Positions 1-7,955 of a stretch of DNA of 64,000 nucleotides are shown here, one piece after another. The translations under genes and the position numbers were made by a program. Location of the stretch: NCBI RefSeq assembly GCF_000379465.1, contig NZ_KB905392.1, positions 684,193 to 748,192 of the forward strand. Direction: 5' to 3'. The notes beneath the pieces are model-generated. The model saw only the letters and a program-made list of their open reading frames with translations, ran no database searches and had not been told where the DNA came from. This DNA comes from Sciscionella marina DSM 45152. Its GTDB lineage: Bacteria; Actinomycetota; Actinomycetes; Mycobacteriales; Pseudonocardiaceae. Every line of letters begins with the position of its first letter. The stretch's first letter is position 1.

Positions 1-19
1 CGGGCATGAAGGATCACCC

Positions 20-1660
20 ATGATTTCGCCGGATCTGCGCAAGCGCACCACGACCTGGATCGCCGAGGACCCCGAGGAACGGACCCGGGAGGAACTGACC
101 CGGGTGCTCGCGGACGCGGTCGCCGGGGTTCCCGGTGCGGCCGAGGACCTGGAATCGCGGATGGGTGAACCGCTCACCTTCGGCACCGCCGGCCTGCGTG
201 CCCCGGTGCGCGCCGGGGTCAGCGGGATGAACGTGGCCGTCGTGGTGCGCACCACGGCCGGGATCGCCGAATGGCTGCACGGACAGGGACTTTCCGGGCG
301 CACCGTGGTCGTCGGGCGGGACGCACGGCACGGTTCGGAAGCCTTCGCGCACGCCACCGCCGAGGTGTTCGCCGCATCCGGGTTCGACACGCGGCTGCTG
401 CCCGGCCCGCTGCCCACTCCGGTGCTCGCCTACGCCGTCCGGACGTTCGGTGCCGTGGCCGGGGTACAGATCACCGCCTCGCACAATCCGCCCGCGGACA
501 ACGGTTACAAGCTCTACGACGGCAGCGGGGCGCAGATCGTGCCACCGGCCGACGAACGCATCGAGGCGGCCATCGGCGCGGCGCGGCCCGCCCGCTCGGT
601 GCCGCGCGCGACGAACCACACCGAGGTCGGCCCGGACCTGCTGGAGTCCTACCTCGACGCCTGTGCCGCGGTGCGGCGGAACATCGAACCCGGCCCGCGG
701 ATCGTGCTCACCCCGATGCACGGGGTCGGCGGCCGGGTCGCGGTCGATGCCTTGGCGCGCGCCGGATTCACCGATGTGCACCTGGTCGGCGCGCAGGCCG
801 GACCGGACCCGGACTTCCCCACGGTCGCCTTCCCCAATCCCGAGGAACCCGGGGCCGCGGACCTGCTGCTCGAACTCGCCGCGGAACGCGAGGCGGACCT
901 GGCCATCGCGCTCGATCCGGACGCCGACCGATGCGCGATCGGGGTGCGCGACGCCGGGGGCTGGCGGATGCTGCGCGGAGACGAGACCGGCGCGCTGCTC
1001 GGTGAGTACCTGCTCGCCACGAACACCAGCCCCGATCCGCTCGTGGCCACCACCATCGTGTCCTCGGGTCTGCTCGCCGGGATCGCGCAGCGGCACGGGG
1101 CCCGCTACGACGAGACGCTCACCGGGTTCAAATGGCTCGTGCGCTCCGGGGACGGCGCGGGCACCGGACTGGTCTACGCCTACGAGGAAGCGCTGGGACT
1201 GTGCGTGGACCCGGATGTGGTGCGCGACAAGGACGGGATCTCCGCCGCCGTGTTCGCCGCCGACCACCTCGCCCAGCTGCGTGCCGCGGACCGCACCGTC
1301 CCCGAAGCGCTCGACGAGCTCGCCCGCAGCCACGGCGTACACCTGACCGGCCAGTACTCCCCGCGGTTCACCGACCTGAGCGAGCGCGAGGCCATCATGC
1401 GGCGGTTGCGTGCCGAACCGCCCGGCGAACTGGCCGGGACCGCCGTCGCGTGCACCGACCTGCTGCCGCGTACCGACGGGCTGCGGATCACCGGGGAAGC
1501 GGTGAAGGTGGTCATCCGTCCCTCGGGCACCGAGCCGAAACTCAAGTGCTACGCCGAGATCGCCCTCCCGCCGCGCGCGGACCTGGACTCGGCCAAGGCG
1601 GAGGCCGCCGAACGGCTCGAGGCACTGCTGACCGCGCTCGGCGAACTGCTTGCGAGTTGA
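20..1660 (+). CDS. Phospho-sugar mutase (phosphomannomutase/phosphoglucomutase)
   Basis: A 546-residue cytosolic alpha-D-phosphohexomutase that interconverts hexose 1- and 6-phosphates. The phosphoserine loop TASHNP lies near residues 152-157 (S154), the Mg-binding loop DPDADR at 299-304, and the phosphate-binding PSGTEPK at 501-507. All four domains are represented and the length is normal for the bacterial PMM/PGM type. The ATG at 20 has AAGGA eight bases upstream. Mannose, glucose or both could be substrates; the sequence does not decide this, so no symbol is given. Its 3' end runs into the decayed antitoxin. Confidence 0.93.
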   Translation: MISPDLRKRTTTWIAEDPEERTREELTRVLADAVAGVPGAAEDLESRMGEPLTFGTAGLRAPVRAGVSGMNVAVVVRTTAGIAEWLHGQGLSGRTVVVGRDARHGSEAFAHATAEVFAASGFDTRLLPGPLPTPVLAYAVRTFGAVAGVQITASHNPPADNGYKLYDGSGAQIVPPADERIEAAIGAARPARSVPRATNHTEVGPDLLESYLDACAAVRRNIEPGPRIVLTPMHGVGGRVAVDALARAGFTDVHLVGAQAGPDPDFPTVAFPNPEEPGAADLLLELAAEREADLAIALDPDADRCAIGVRDAGGWRMLRGDETGALLGEYLLATNTSPDPLVATTIVSSGLLAGIAQRHGARYDETLTGFKWLVRSGDGAGTGLVYAYEEALGLCVDPDVVRDKDGISAAVFAADHLAQLRAADRTVPEALDELARSHGVHLTGQYSPRFTDLSEREAIMRRLRAEPPGELAGTAVACTDLLPRTDGLRITGEAVKVVIRPSGTEPKLKCYAEIALPPRADLDSAKAEAAERLEALLTALGELLAS

Positions 1661-1677
1661 GATTGCCGACAATCCAG

Positions 1678-1885
1678 GACCGACGTACGCGGAGACGACG
1701 AACCGAGTGATCGAGGATCGCGAGGAGGCCGTCATGAACCGGTCGTCATGGTCGCCTTGGATGAGTACGAATCCCTCAAGGAAACGGCGTATCTGCTCCG
1801 TAGCCCGGAGAACGCGCGGCGACTGGCGGCCTCGATCGCCGAACTGGAACGCGGCGAAGGGGTCGAGCGAAAACTGCTCGAATGA
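1678..1885 (+). pseudogene. YefM/Phd-type antitoxin, frameshifted remnant
   Basis: Two frames together spell a YefM-like antitoxin. One gives TYAETTNRVIEDREEAV up to about 1732. The other resumes as EPVVMVALDEYESLKETAYL at 1736 and runs to a TGA at 1883-1885. The residues expected between them (a short ITRxGH-like linker) are missing, so a small deletion with a frame change is inferred at about 1733-1736. The N-terminal DNA-binding part is also short. The antitoxin TGA overlaps the toxin ATG in the classic ATGA arrangement. The toxin-neutralising C-terminal half could still be made from the internal ATG at 1748. Confidence 0.75.
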
Positions 1886-2616
1886 GAATTACCTTCAGCA
1901 GCCATACCGGGGAGGAATACCTGCACTGGCAAACGGCTGACCGGAAGATCCTCGAGCGAATCAACGCATTGATCGCCGATATCACTCGCAACGGGAACGA
2001 AGGGATCGGCAAACCCGAGCCGCTGCGCTACGAGTACAACGGACACTGGTCGCGCCGGATCACCGATGAGCACCGCCTTGTCTCTCGCCTCGTCGAGGAC
2101 GAGATCCGGGTTGCCACATGCCGGTATCACTACACCGTTGACCGGAACTGGCAGGCTGGGGCCATGTCGACCCTGCTCCTGATCCACCACACCCCCTCGC
2201 CCTCGATGCAGGCCATGCTCGAAGGCGTGATCTCCGGGGCGAGCACCCCCGAGATCGAGGGCGTCGAACTGGTCCGGCGCGCCGCGCTCGCGGTGACGGT
2301 CTCCGATGTCCTGGAAGCCGATGGATATCTGCTCGGCACGCCGGCCAATCTGGGCTACATGAGCGGGGCGTTGAAACACGCCTTCGACACGATCTACTAC
2401 CCCTGCCTGGATGCGACGGCGAAGCGTCCCTACGGCCTGTTCGTGCACGGCAACAACGACACCGTCGGCGCGGTCAAGGGCGTCGAAACGATCACCACCG
2501 GCCTACAGTGGGAGCGGACGGCCGAACACGTGACGGTGACCGGTGACCCGAGCAAGCAGGACCTGGAGTCCTGCTGGGAACTCGGCGCGACCCTGGCCGC
2601 GACGCTGAGCCCGTAA
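1882..2616 (+). CDS. YoeB-type toxin fused in frame to a flavodoxin/NADPH-FMN reductase domain
   Basis: Residues 1-84 match the YoeB/Txe mRNA-interferase over its full length. The catalytic positions of E. coli YoeB are all present at the same numbers: E46 in KPEPL, R65 in EHRL, and H83/Y84 in the closing CRYHY. A normal YoeB stops there. This one continues TVDRNWQAGAM into a 150-residue flavodoxin-like domain (M95 at 2164) with the flavin-loop signature GTPANLGYMSGALK. The ATG at 2164 has a weak purine stretch upstream, so the flavodoxin may also be made alone. The upstream antitoxin is broken. Whether the two parts are one protein or two overlapping products cannot be told from sequence. 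Confidence 0.8.
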   Translation: MRITFSSHTGEEYLHWQTADRKILERINALIADITRNGNEGIGKPEPLRYEYNGHWSRRITDEHRLVSRLVEDEIRVATCRYHYTVDRNWQAGAMSTLLLIHHTPSPSMQAMLEGVISGASTPEIEGVELVRRAALAVTVSDVLEADGYLLGTPANLGYMSGALKHAFDTIYYPCLDATAKRPYGLFVHGNNDTVGAVKGVETITTGLQWERTAEHVTVTGDPSKQDLESCWELGATLAATLSP

Positions 2617-2621
2617 CCGGG

Positions 2622-3269
2622 TCATTTCCCGGCACGCCCCTGGATACGGCGCGCGACGGTGAGCACGATCGGCGCCGCGAGCCAGCACAGGTACGCACCG
2701 GTGCTCTCGGTCAGGAACGCGACCGGAACGGAGACCGCGAACACCGCGACCAGGCAGATGCTGCGCACCAGGTTCTGCGCGAACACCCGGAGCGGGCCGT
2801 CCGCACGGTACAGATGCCGGCGCCGGATCTCCCGGATGATCAGCGCGGTCGAGGCGGAGGCCAGGACCTGCACGATCGCGTACAGGCTGAACCGGAGCGG
2901 AAAGGCGCCCTGGGCGGTGATCACCCGGGTCGCGAACGGCATCAGCACCTGCATGAACAGCCACAGCAGGGTGAGGGTGGTCAGCCGGCTGTTCAGCGCG
3001 CGGACATAGCGGAAGATCTCGTGGTTGGCGCGCCAGTGGGCGGCGATCACCACGAAGCTGAGCACGAAGGCCAGGTACTCGGTGCCGTGGGCGGATACCG
3101 ACCGCAGCATGGCCGCGGTGGTGTCGCCGGTGGGCACGGGAAGGTCAAGCGCGAGCAGGGTGAGCGCGATCGCGATCCCCGCGTCGACGAACATGGTCAG
3201 CCGCTTGGCCGCTTCCGCCCGCGCTTCACCGGTCTCGCCTTCGGGTGTGTTGTCGATGTGTGTCGTCAT
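2622..3269 (-). CDS. TMEM175-family (DUF1211) membrane protein, putative potassium channel
   Basis: The 215-residue product carries the TMEM175 signature RLTMFVDAGIAIALTLLALD in its first helix, followed by about five more hydrophobic segments. Bacterial TMEM175 proteins are tetrameric K+-selective channels, which is knowledge of the family; function here is inferred. The ATG at 3269 was chosen because the signature then starts about 20 residues in, and the longer reading adds only low-complexity residues. It lies 23 bp after the membrane protein at 3293-3826 and is probably cotranscribed with it from the promoter region shared with the MarR gene. Confidence 0.85.
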   Translation of the reverse strand: MTTHIDNTPEGETGEARAEAAKRLTMFVDAGIAIALTLLALDLPVPTGDTTAAMLRSVSAHGTEYLAFVLSFVVIAAHWRANHEIFRYVRALNSRLTTLTLLWLFMQVLMPFATRVITAQGAFPLRFSLYAIVQVLASASTALIIREIRRRHLYRADGPLRVFAQNLVRSICLVAVFAVSVPVAFLTESTGAYLCWLAAPIVLTVARRIQGRAGK

Positions 3270-3292
3270 GATGCCGAACAGCTCCCGCGGCC

Positions 3293-3826
3293 TCAGGCCG
3301 CGATGTCCGCGGCCGGCTGCGGATCGGCCGCCAGTCGCCGGGACCACACGGCCAGGATGATCATTACCGCCGGGATCAGCAAGTCGTTGACCAGCACTCC
3401 GCCGGTGTTCCCGGGCGCGTGGTCACCGTTCGCGAACCACTGGTAGAGGTGCCCGAGCACCGCTCCCCAGAGGAACATCCCGCCGCCGATCCCGATGGTG
3501 ATGCGTTCGCGCGCGGATGCCGACGCGGCCCGGAAACCCATGACGGCCAGCCCGAGGTTGGCGAAGGCGATCTCGAACATGAACGGCGTCCGGTCGAAGC
3601 CGATCGCGGTGGCCATGACGTTCGGGACACCGAGGAACGCGACCGTCATCCACAGGCTGCCGCAGCCGAAGGCGCCGATGGCCCACCAGCGCTGCCAGAT
3701 CTCCAGTGCCTGCAGGCGCGATTGGGCGTGCCGGGCCCGGATGAAGGCACCGATGGCCGGCACCACGATCCAGATCAGCGGGAAGGCGGACTGTGCGAGG
3801 TAGGAGAAGTTGTCCACGGCGTCCAT
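3293..3826 (-). CDS. Conserved membrane protein, about four TM segments
   Basis: A 177-residue integral membrane protein with hydrophobic segments near residues 14-30, 48-65, 85-103 and 110-165. The N-terminus FPLIWIVVPAIGAFIRARHA and an internal WQRWWAIGAFGCGSLWM give it a recognisable look; I suspect a DUF6790-like family, without certainty. It starts only a few bases from the palindromic MarR operator. It is therefore likely to be repressed by the divergent MarR protein together with the TMEM175 gene. No catalytic residues stand out. Confidence 0.75.
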   Translation of the reverse strand: MDAVDNFSYLAQSAFPLIWIVVPAIGAFIRARHAQSRLQALEIWQRWWAIGAFGCGSLWMTVAFLGVPNVMATAIGFDRTPFMFEIAFANLGLAVMGFRAASASARERITIGIGGGMFLWGAVLGHLYQWFANGDHAPGNTGGVLVNDLLIPAVMIILAVWSRRLAADPQPAADIAA

Positions 3827-3828
3827 TC

Positions 3829-3854
3829 TTAACTGGTTAATATTAACTAGTCAA
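3829..3854. promoter_or_regulatory. MarR-type operator in divergent promoter
   Basis: A 26-bp imperfect inverted repeat reading TTAACTGGTTAAT and ATTAACTAGTCAA around its centre. It sits between the membrane-protein gene (minus) and the MarR gene (plus). A TACAGT -10-like box at 3863-3868 lies six bases before the GTG at 3875, so the MarR transcript may be leaderless. MarR autoregulation from such sites is typical of the family. Confidence 0.65.
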
Positions 3855-3874
3855 GAATCGGGTACAGTGATGTC

Positions 3875-4306
3875 GTGGACGAAGGACTCGCAGACTTGCT
3901 GCATCGCGTGGTCATGTTGCTCGGCGAGGCGACCAGGCGGCGCACCGATGACACCGACGGCCTGACCTACAGCCAGATACGGTTGCTGGGCACGCTGGAG
4001 GACATCGAACCGGCCACCCAGCATCGGCTCGCACAGGCGCTCTCGGTATCCGATCCGGCGATCAGCCGGACACTGCGGCCACTCGAGGCGGATGGGCTGG
4101 TGCAAATCACCGCCGACCCCGAACACGCGCGGCGGCGGCTGGTCCGGCTCACCGAAACCGGCCGGAATGCCTTCCACAGCGCGGGAAAACCGCTCTACGA
4201 CGAGCTCCGTACCGGGCTCATCGCCGCGGGCTTCCCCTACGAGCGCTACCTCGAGGACACCCTTCGGCTGGCCGAGATCCTCGCCGCCGACCGAGGGCGC
4301 CCGTAA
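3875..4306 (+). CDS. MarR-family transcriptional regulator
   Basis: The 143-residue protein has the winged-helix core of MarR proteins. The recognition-helix region SVSDPAISRTLRPLEADGLV lies near residues 56-75, and the wing DPEHARRRLVRLTETGR follows. The GTG start fits the closely placed TACAGT box. It is divergent from two membrane-protein genes and probably represses both itself and them through the operator at 3829-3854. The ligand is unknown. Confidence 0.9.
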   Translation: MDEGLADLLHRVVMLLGEATRRRTDDTDGLTYSQIRLLGTLEDIEPATQHRLAQALSVSDPAISRTLRPLEADGLVQITADPEHARRRLVRLTETGRNAFHSAGKPLYDELRTGLIAAGFPYERYLEDTLRLAEILAADRGRP

Positions 4307-4310
4307 CCGG

Positions 4311-4522
4311 CTAGCTGTCGCCGATCTGTGCCATCGCCGCTCGTGCGCGGGAAAGGACGGTCGCGACCGGGCGCTGGATCAGTCCGGCAAGCCGCTCCCG
4401 ATCCTTCGCGGCCAGGGCGTCGAGTATCAAGCGAAACTGGACTTTCGACTCCCCCCGGGCGCATCCAGCCCGGAATGGAACTGGTCAAGGCGCACGTCGA
4501 GGCACGGCCCGGTGATTCCCAT
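4311..4522 (-). pseudogene. Frameshifted remnant of an unidentified protein
   Basis: Downstream of the AraC gene, an ATG at 4522 opens MGITGPCLDVRLDQFHSGLD and stops after 31 codons. A different frame then continues as a protein-like tail, FRLILDALAAKDRERLAGLI followed by QRPVATVLSRARAAMAQIGDS, ending with TAG at 4311-4313. Both halves have actinobacterial codon bias and end-to-end continuity, so a frameshift near 4440 is likely. The tail resembles a regulator C-terminus, but I cannot name a family. Confidence 0.4.
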
Positions 4523-4527
4523 CGCGC

Positions 4528-5271
4528 TCAGAACTCGGCACGGGTCCTGCGTCCCGGCGTGTACCCCATGACGCGCCGGAACGCCTCGATGAACGAGCTC
4601 GGGGTCGCCCAGCCGCAACGGTGCGCCACCGCGGTGACCGGCTGATCCTCGGCGAGCAACCGCAGCGCGTGGTACATCCGCAGCTGGGTGCGCCACTGCG
4701 GGAAGGTCATGCCGAGTTCTTCGCGGCACAGCCGGGAAAGGGTGCGCGCGCTGCTGCCGAGCGTGGTGGCGAACCCGGTGAGCGAGCGCGGATCGGCCGG
4801 ATCCCGGTCGAGCAGTGCGCCGAGTTCGACCAGCCGGGGATCACTCGGCGCGGGCACGTGCAGCGGGCGCTCCGGGGAATCGCGGAGCTGATCGGTCAGT
4901 ACCGCCCGCAGCCGCAGCGTCGCTGGGCTGGTGTCCTGCGGGCGGGCCGAACAGGTGATCAGCAGTTCGCGCAGCAGCGGACGGACCGCGACGACGACCG
5001 GTTCAGCACCGGTCAGGGCGTCCTGTGGGAGCCCGACGGTGTGCAGCACGGTCTGCCCGTAGGCGCGGTGTTCGTGCACGGTTCCGGCGGGAATGAGCAC
5101 CGCCCTGGTGGCGGGCGCGATCCAGGCGCCAGCCGAGGTGGCCACGGCGAGCACGCCCGTGCTGGCGTACACGATCTGGTGTTCGTCGTGATAGTGCGCG
5201 CTGACCCCGGACCCGCCGGTGAGCGAACGGGTCACGGTGAGAGCGACGGGGCGGTGGCGAGTTTCCGGCAC
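4528..5271 (-). CDS. AraC-family transcriptional regulator with N-terminal cupin
   Basis: A 247-residue one-component regulator. The N-terminal cupin-like sensor contains HYHDEHQIVYASTGVL and PAGTVHEHRAYG, whose histidines could bind a small ligand. The C-terminal 100 residues form the double HTH, including SLTGFATTLGSSARTLSRLC and the signature ending WATPSSFIEAFRRVMGYTPG. The GTG at 5271 is preferred because the protein then begins PETRHRPVALTVTRS as in relatives; an ATG at 5328 is possible but would overlap the divergent MFS start. It presumably controls that MFS gene. Confidence 0.88.
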   Translation of the reverse strand: MPETRHRPVALTVTRSLTGGSGVSAHYHDEHQIVYASTGVLAVATSAGAWIAPATRAVLIPAGTVHEHRAYGQTVLHTVGLPQDALTGAEPVVVAVRPLLRELLITCSARPQDTSPATLRLRAVLTDQLRDSPERPLHVPAPSDPRLVELGALLDRDPADPRSLTGFATTLGSSARTLSRLCREELGMTFPQWRTQLRMYHALRLLAEDQPVTAVAHRCGWATPSSFIEAFRRVMGYTPGRRTRAEF

Positions 5272-5326
5272 AACTCGGCAGAATATCGGAAGCGGCCGCC
5301 CCCGTCCGCGTTCGATGATCGAGATC

Positions 5327-6493
5327 ATGCGTGTTCTCCGCGGGATCGTCCCGGTCGCCGGTCTCTCCTTCGTCCATCTTGTCGACGACATGTATCAGGG
5401 CGCGGTGCCCGCCCTGATCCCGTTCCTGGTCGTCGAACGGCAGTACACCTACGCCGCGGCGACCGGGATCACCGTGGCGGCCACCTTCCTGTCCTCGGTG
5501 CTGCAGCCGCTGTTCGGGGTGCTCACCGACCGGCGCAGGCTGGCGTTCCTGATTCCCTCCGGGGTGGCCATCGCCGGGATCGGGATCGGGCTTTCCGGGC
5601 TCGGCCCGCACTATGTGTTCACCTGGCTGGCGATCGCGCTCTCCGGGATCGGGGTGGCCGCGTTCCACCCGGAGGCGAGCAGGGCCGCCCGGGTCGCCTC
5701 GCACGGATCGGCGCGCGGGATGAGCTGGTTCGCCCTCGGCGGCAATATCGGCTTCGCGCTCGGCCCGCTGCTGGTGACCGCGGTGCTCACCGGCGGAGGG
5801 CTCACCGCGACCCCGCTGCTCGCGATCCCCGCGGTGGCCACCGGTCTGGTGGTGGCACTGCTCCAGCGCCGGAGCAGGGACGCGGTGGCGAAGAAGACGA
5901 CCGAGACCGACAGGGTCGACGACTGGAGCTCCTTCCGCTGGCTCACCGGTCTGGTGATGTGCCGCTCGATCTGCTTCTTCGGGGTGAACTCGTTGCTGGC
6001 GCTGTTCCTGACGAAGAACCTCGGGTTCACCGAGAGCACCGGCAACGCGGCGCTGACCGTGCTGCTGGCCACCGGCGCCGCGGGCACTCTGCTCGGTGGC
6101 GCGCTGGCCGACCGCTACGGGCGGGTGCGCACGGTGCGGCTCGGCTACCTGCTGATCGTGCCCGGGCTGCTCGCGCTGCTGTTCGCCCCGAATGCGGTGG
6201 TGGCCTACCTCGCCGCCGCGCTACTCGGCTTCGCCCTCTACATTCCGTTCAGCGTGCAGGTCACACTCGGCCAGGACTACCTGCCGAACCGGATCGGCAC
6301 CGCGAGCGGGGTCACCCTCGGGCTGGCGGTCAGCGTGGGCGGGATCGTCACCCCGGTGTTCGGCCTGCTCGCCGACCACGCGGGGCTTTCGACCGCGCTC
6401 GCCGTGTTGCTCGTCTTCCCGGTGGCCGCACTGGCGATCTCCACCCGGCTACCGGACACCAAGCCTCAGGTCCTGTCCACCACCGCTTCTTGA
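5327..6493 (+). CDS. MFS transporter, fosmidomycin-resistance (Fsr) type
   Basis: The 388-residue protein has about twelve hydrophobic segments. It shows the Fsr-family signatures [19 protein letters not shown] in TM1 and [14 protein letters not shown] in the middle of the first half, plus a MFS loop [15 protein letters not shown] in the second half. Relatives export fosmidomycin or other small hydrophilic drugs; the true substrate here is unknown. ATG 5327 is taken, and ATG 5315 adds four residues. It is divergent from the AraC gene and overlaps the convergent aldo/keto reductase by 28 bp. Confidence 0.87.
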   Translation: MRVLRGIVPVAGLSFVHLVDDMYQGAVPALIPFLVVERQYTYAAATGITVAATFLSSVLQPLFGVLTDRRRLAFLIPSGVAIAGIGIGLSGLGPHYVFTWLAIALSGIGVAAFHPEASRAARVASHGSARGMSWFALGGNIGFALGPLLVTAVLTGGGLTATPLLAIPAVATGLVVALLQRRSRDAVAKKTTETDRVDDWSSFRWLTGLVMCRSICFFGVNSLLALFLTKNLGFTESTGNAALTVLLATGAAGTLLGGALADRYGRVRTVRLGYLLIVPGLLALLFAPNAVVAYLAAALLGFALYIPFSVQVTLGQDYLPNRIGTASGVTLGLAVSVGGIVTPVFGLLADHAGLSTALAVLLVFPVAALAISTRLPDTKPQVLSTTAS

Positions 6494-7452
6494 GCGGCCG
6501 GGTGGCGCGCCCCGGAGAACGCCTCGGCCGGGGCGACCGCCTCGATCGCCGCGATATCGGCGCCCGAGAGCTCGATCTCGGCCGCGGCCACGTTCTCCTC
6601 CAGATAGCGCCGCCGCTTCGTCCCGGGGATCGGCACCACGTGCTCTCCCCTGGCCAGCACCCAGGCCAGCGCCAGCTGCCCGGCGCTGACCCCGCGTTGT
6701 TCGGCGAGCTCGCGCAGCGCGGCCACGATGCGCAGGTTCGCATCCAGGTTCTCCCCGGTGAATCGCGGGAAGCGGCTGCGCGCGTCGTCCTCGGCGAACC
6801 CCGAGCCGGTGATCGAGCCGGTGAGAAATCCGCGACCGAGCGGGGAGAACGGCACGATCCCGATGCCGAGTTCCGCGCAGGCGGGCGCGATCCGGGCTTC
6901 GAGCTCCCTGGTCCACAGGCTCCATTCGCTCTGCAGCGCGCTGATCGGATGCACCGCGCTGGCGCGCCGGATCGTCCCCTCGCCCGCTTCCGACATGCCG
7001 AGCGCGCGCACCTTGCCCTCGGTGACCAGTTCGGCCATCGCGCCGATGGTGTCCTCGATCGGCACGTTCGGATCCACCCGATGCTGGTAGTACAGGTCGA
7101 TGTGGTCCGCCCCGAGCCTGCGCAGCGAGGCCTCACAGGCCGAGCGGACGTATTCGGGTGCGCCGTGAACGGCCAGCTCGCCCCCCACCGTTCCGGTGAT
7201 GCCGAACTTCGTGGCGAGCACGACCTGGTCCCGGCGATCGGCGATGGCCCGCCCGACCAGGCGCTCGTTCTCCCCGTCGCCGTAGAAATCCGAGGTGTCG
7301 AGCAGGTCGACGCCCAGTTCGAGGGCACGGTGAATCGTGGCGATCGACTCGCGCTCGTCCCGCTGCGCCGAGTCGTAGGCGTGGCTCATCCCCATGCAGC
7401 CGAGCCCGAGCGCGGACACCTCGAGCGCGCCGAGTTTCCGGCGTGCGATCAT
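6466..7452 (-). CDS. Aldo/keto reductase
   Basis: A 328-residue NADPH-dependent oxidoreductase of the AKR TIM-barrel superfamily. The catalytic tetrad is complete: D52 and Y57 in LDTSDFYG, K82 in ATKFG, and H124 in YYQHRVDP. The cofactor-binding end [17 protein letters not shown] is present near the C-terminus. The sequence resembles the AKR13-type proteins that reduce aldehydes and methylglyoxal. Its ATG overlaps the stop of the upstream merR gene (ATGA), so the two are cotranscribed and the AKR is probably induced by the MerR protein. Confidence 0.92.
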   Translation of the reverse strand: MIARRKLGALEVSALGLGCMGMSHAYDSAQRDERESIATIHRALELGVDLLDTSDFYGDGENERLVGRAIADRRDQVVLATKFGITGTVGGELAVHGAPEYVRSACEASLRRLGADHIDLYYQHRVDPNVPIEDTIGAMAELVTEGKVRALGMSEAGEGTIRRASAVHPISALQSEWSLWTRELEARIAPACAELGIGIVPFSPLGRGFLTGSITGSGFAEDDARSRFPRFTGENLDANLRIVAALRELAEQRGVSAGQLALAWVLARGEHVVPIPGTKRRRYLEENVAAAEIELSGADIAAIEAVAPAEAFSGARHPAAQEAVVDRT

Positions 7453-7850
7453 GCTGGTACCTCCGTGACTTTCCGTTGCTTGTCCTGGAATTTCTCCTCG
7501 ATCCGCTGATAGTTCTCGATCTTGTAGTCGAGCACCTCGAGGCAGGTCTGGAGTTCGGCGATGTGCGCGTGCACACTGGCCCGCTGGCGCACCAGGATCT
7601 GTTTGCGCAGCGCGGCCGTGGCCTCCCCGTCCTGCGCGAGCTGGGCGTATTCGCGCATGAGCCGGATCGGCATTCCGGTGGTGCGCAGCTTGGTGAGGAA
7701 CACGAGCCAGTTGATGTCCTCATCGGAGTAGGTGCGCCGTCCCCCGGAATCCCTGGCCGGCGGAACGACCAGTCCGATCCGTTCGTAGTAGCGCAGCGTG
7801 TCGATGGACAGCCCGCACGCCTCGGCGGCCTGTGCGATTGAGTACGTCAC
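7449..7850 (-). CDS. MerR-family transcriptional regulator
   Basis: A 133-residue regulator with the N-terminal MerR winged helix ([20 protein letters not shown], then [11 protein letters not shown]) and a C-terminal coiled coil from about residue 80. There is no cysteine cluster for metals, so the signal is more likely an electrophile or small organic molecule. The short tail has the heptad-like [17 protein letters not shown]. It overlaps the aldo/keto reductase gene by four bases and its promoter has MerR-type geometry. Confidence 0.9.
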   Translation of the reverse strand: MTYSIAQAAEACGLSIDTLRYYERIGLVVPPARDSGGRRTYSDEDINWLVFLTKLRTTGMPIRLMREYAQLAQDGEATAALRKQILVRQRASVHAHIAELQTCLEVLDYKIENYQRIEEKFQDKQRKVTEVPA

Positions 7851-7856
7851 GAATCA

Positions 7857-7887
7857 ACCGTAGGAGCTTGAGTGCACTCCAGGTCAA
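7857..7887 (-). promoter_or_regulatory. MerR-type promoter with 19-bp spacer
   Basis: On the minus strand a TTGACC -35 (7882-7887) and TACGGT -10 (7857-7862) are separated by 19 bp. The overlong spacer contains the core of the inverted repeat CTTGAcctggagtgcacTCAAG. Overlong spacers that need MerR-induced untwisting are diagnostic of the family. The start codon of merR is seven bases below the -10, so the transcript is leaderless or nearly so. Confidence 0.75.
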
Positions 7888-7955
7888 GCACACTGGCATC
7901 GATCAGCGGTTGACAGACGAGGTGACCGGGGCAATCGTGGTTCGTCGTGCACCGA

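Noticed and set aside
14-1735. 573-codon open frame antisense to the mutase
   Set aside because: It is a shadow frame typical of 70 % GC DNA. The product is Gly/Arg/Asp-rich without domains, and the plus strand encodes a complete enzyme with all motifs.
4621-7509. 962-codon plus-strand open frame across AraC, MFS and AKR genes
   Set aside because: It crosses three well-supported genes in other frames and its translation is low-complexity Arg/Gly/Pro.
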